Positions 63,347 to 64,000 of a DNA stretch of 64,000 bases are shown here, one piece after another; position 1 is the first letter of the stretch; every line of letters starts with the position of its first letter. Source of the DNA: an uncultured Candidatus Saccharibacteria bacterium (GTDB taxonomy: Bacteria; Patescibacteriota; Saccharimonadia; Saccharimonadales; Saccharimonadaceae); assembly GCA_948623715.1 (NCBI GenBank), contig CAPHDI010000001.1, positions 159,251 through 223,250 of the forward strand. Direction: 5' to 3'. The notes beneath the pieces were generated by a model, which ran no database searches, was not told the origin of the DNA, and saw only the letters and a program-made list of their open reading frames with translations. The position numbers and the translations under genes are program-made.

Positions 63347-63585
63347 TACAATAAAACTGTTATCTAGTTAGACATTTTAGGAGCATTTTTATAAGTTCTC
63401 CAGTATGAATGGCGCCGCGAGGTCAGCCGTAGTTGGAGAACGAAAGTGCTCTAATGTCGACTAGATAACACCCCTCGTGGTGCCATTTTTGTTGGTAGAC
63501 AAGTTGCATCTGGCATACCAACAATTGGTTTAGATAGGAATAAAACAATAGAATAAAATGGAATGGCACCTCGGGGTTACCTATC
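63347..63585 (+). ncRNA. Structured leader RNA, copy C (pseudoknot with alternative partner)
   Basis: TACAAT (63347-63352) sets the start at 63359, the first base of P1 (63359-63368 with 63460-63469, extended by ACATT/AATGT). P2 is 63395-63402 with 63434-63441. Its loop AATGGCGCCGCGAGG (63408-63422) pairs 15 of 15 with 63473-63487, directly after P1, running into TTTTT. A second hairpin (GTTGGTA../TACCAAC) follows. Then GATAGG/CCTATC closes a loop (63562-63576) that pairs 14 of 15 with the same segment. The gene-free stretch 63227-63609 holds this RNA and the preceding terminator. Confidence 0.78.
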
Positions 63586-63609
63586 ACAACAATACAAAAG
63601 GAGGGCCAC

Positions 63610-64000
63610 ATGCACCTAAAACATATATCAAAGTTTAACTTTTTGAAGCATCATAGTATTCCAATATTGCTTCATAGAAGTATTTCCCTAACTTGTGCAT
63701 TGGCCCTGCTTTTAGGTATGACTAATCTACTCCTTAACGATAAGGCTTACGCAAATAGCGATTGTATTGTTAATCCAGTAGAAGGCTATACATGCATCGA
63801 TAATGGCTTTGGACAAATTGGTCACTATGAACCTAACCTCACCACCCCCACCTCTAATACCATCTCCCTCGCCCCATCTATTTCCCTCACGATTGATGAT
63901 AATGTGGTCGGGGATAATGGTGGCGGTAATGCTAGCGTTAGTATTAGTGATAAAGTTATAGCAGAATATGATAAACCCAACTATTCTACTCATACCGTAA
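63610..64000 (+). CDS. Secreted surface protein, N-terminal part (3' partial)
   Basis: 130 residues seen; the frame runs off the window. The N-terminus (MHLKHISKFNFLKHHSIPIL) and hydrophobic signal closely match those of the protein at 40700, as does the leader AAAGGAGGGCCAC. The visible region (about 75-130) is Thr/Ser-rich beta sequence with VSISDKV. The FISUMP domain, if any, is outside the window. It has RNA copy C upstream. Confidence 0.8.
   Translation, partial: MHLKHISKFNFLKHHSIPILLHRSISLTCALALLLGMTNLLLNDKAYANSDCIVNPVEGYTCIDNGFGQIGHYEPNLTTPTSNTISLAPSISLTIDDNVVGDNGGGNASVSISDKVIAEYDKPNYSTHTV

Noticed and set aside
63359..63469. Resemblance of P1 ends (GTT..AAC) to integron attC sites
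   Set aside because: attC sites have the opposite end order (RYYYAAC..GTTRRRY), no integron integrase is present, and the loop-to-tail pairing is not an attC feature.
63423..63993. Minus-strand open frames over copy C and the last surface gene
   Set aside because: They lie antisense to a structured leader and to a plus-strand gene with signal peptide and strong ribosome binding site.
1..64000. CRISPR arrays, rRNA, tmRNA, RNase P and SRP RNA
   Set aside because: No regularly spaced repeats and none of the conserved core motifs of these RNAs were found in the gene-free stretches.

Overview
The window looks like a chromosomal segment of a Saccharibacteria-type (TM7 / Patescibacteria) organism. 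This is inferred from the gene set: small informational genes, type IV pseudopilins with giant secreted partners, a VirB6/TrbL-like giant, several 'Fibrobacter succinogenes major paralogous' (FISUMP) surface proteins, an agmatine deiminase operon as an energy module, and many leaderless genes. Conserved genes (lepA, recA, glyA, ruvB) read through in the standard bacterial code. Layout: 1-1.2 kb, end of an LPxTG surface protein; 1.6-7.2 kb, zinc-ribbon protein and a VirB6-like secretion pair; 7.5-9.2 kb, Cys-rich protein, tsaC with tRNA-Met, FtsB-like protein; 9.3-17.9 kb, a type IV pilus/pseudopilin operon with a 1248-aa secreted protein; 18-19.6 kb, rubrerythrin and ruvB; 19.7-25.2 kb, agmatine catabolism (aguB-aguD-aguA) then gpmI; 25.2-30.7 kb, PRC-barrel, recX-recA, an HTH-MurA fusion, galU; 30.8-42.9 kb, two FISUMP surface proteins around tilS, lepA, a broken HNH gene, a MATE-kinase fusion, folD-murB. 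From 42,958 to 53,554 lies a 10.5-kb integrated element between 49-bp direct repeats in tRNA-Lys(CTT). It carries a tyrosine integrase, an excisionase-like HTH, a RepA-type ATPase, a PD-(D/E)XK nuclease with two paralogous small partners, a HAD protein, a C5 methyltransferase and a KAP NTPase, but no virion genes. Then come cell-envelope genes (thioredoxin/rhodanese pair, GH25 lysozyme), tRNA-Arg and tRNA-Ala, a TelA/XpaC/VWA cluster, glyA, and the start of a third surface protein. The most unusual signal is a family of structured 5' leader RNAs. Four copies (A 32.34-32.49, B 40.73-40.95, C 63.36-63.59, D 46.94-47.11 kb) each begin at or within a base or so of the predicted transcription start with a 10-16-bp closing stem. 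Inside is a hairpin whose loop is complementary, over 14-18 nt, to the bases just after the closing stem, giving an H-type pseudoknot. In A-C it runs into a U-tract. The sequences differ but the pairing is kept by compensatory changes. In B and C a third segment near the ribosome binding site can pair with the same strand, suggesting a switch. Three copies lead surface-protein genes; the fourth leads the nuclease operon of the mobile element. By contrast, at least twelve other genes look leaderless, with an extended -10 box 6-7 bases before the ATG.
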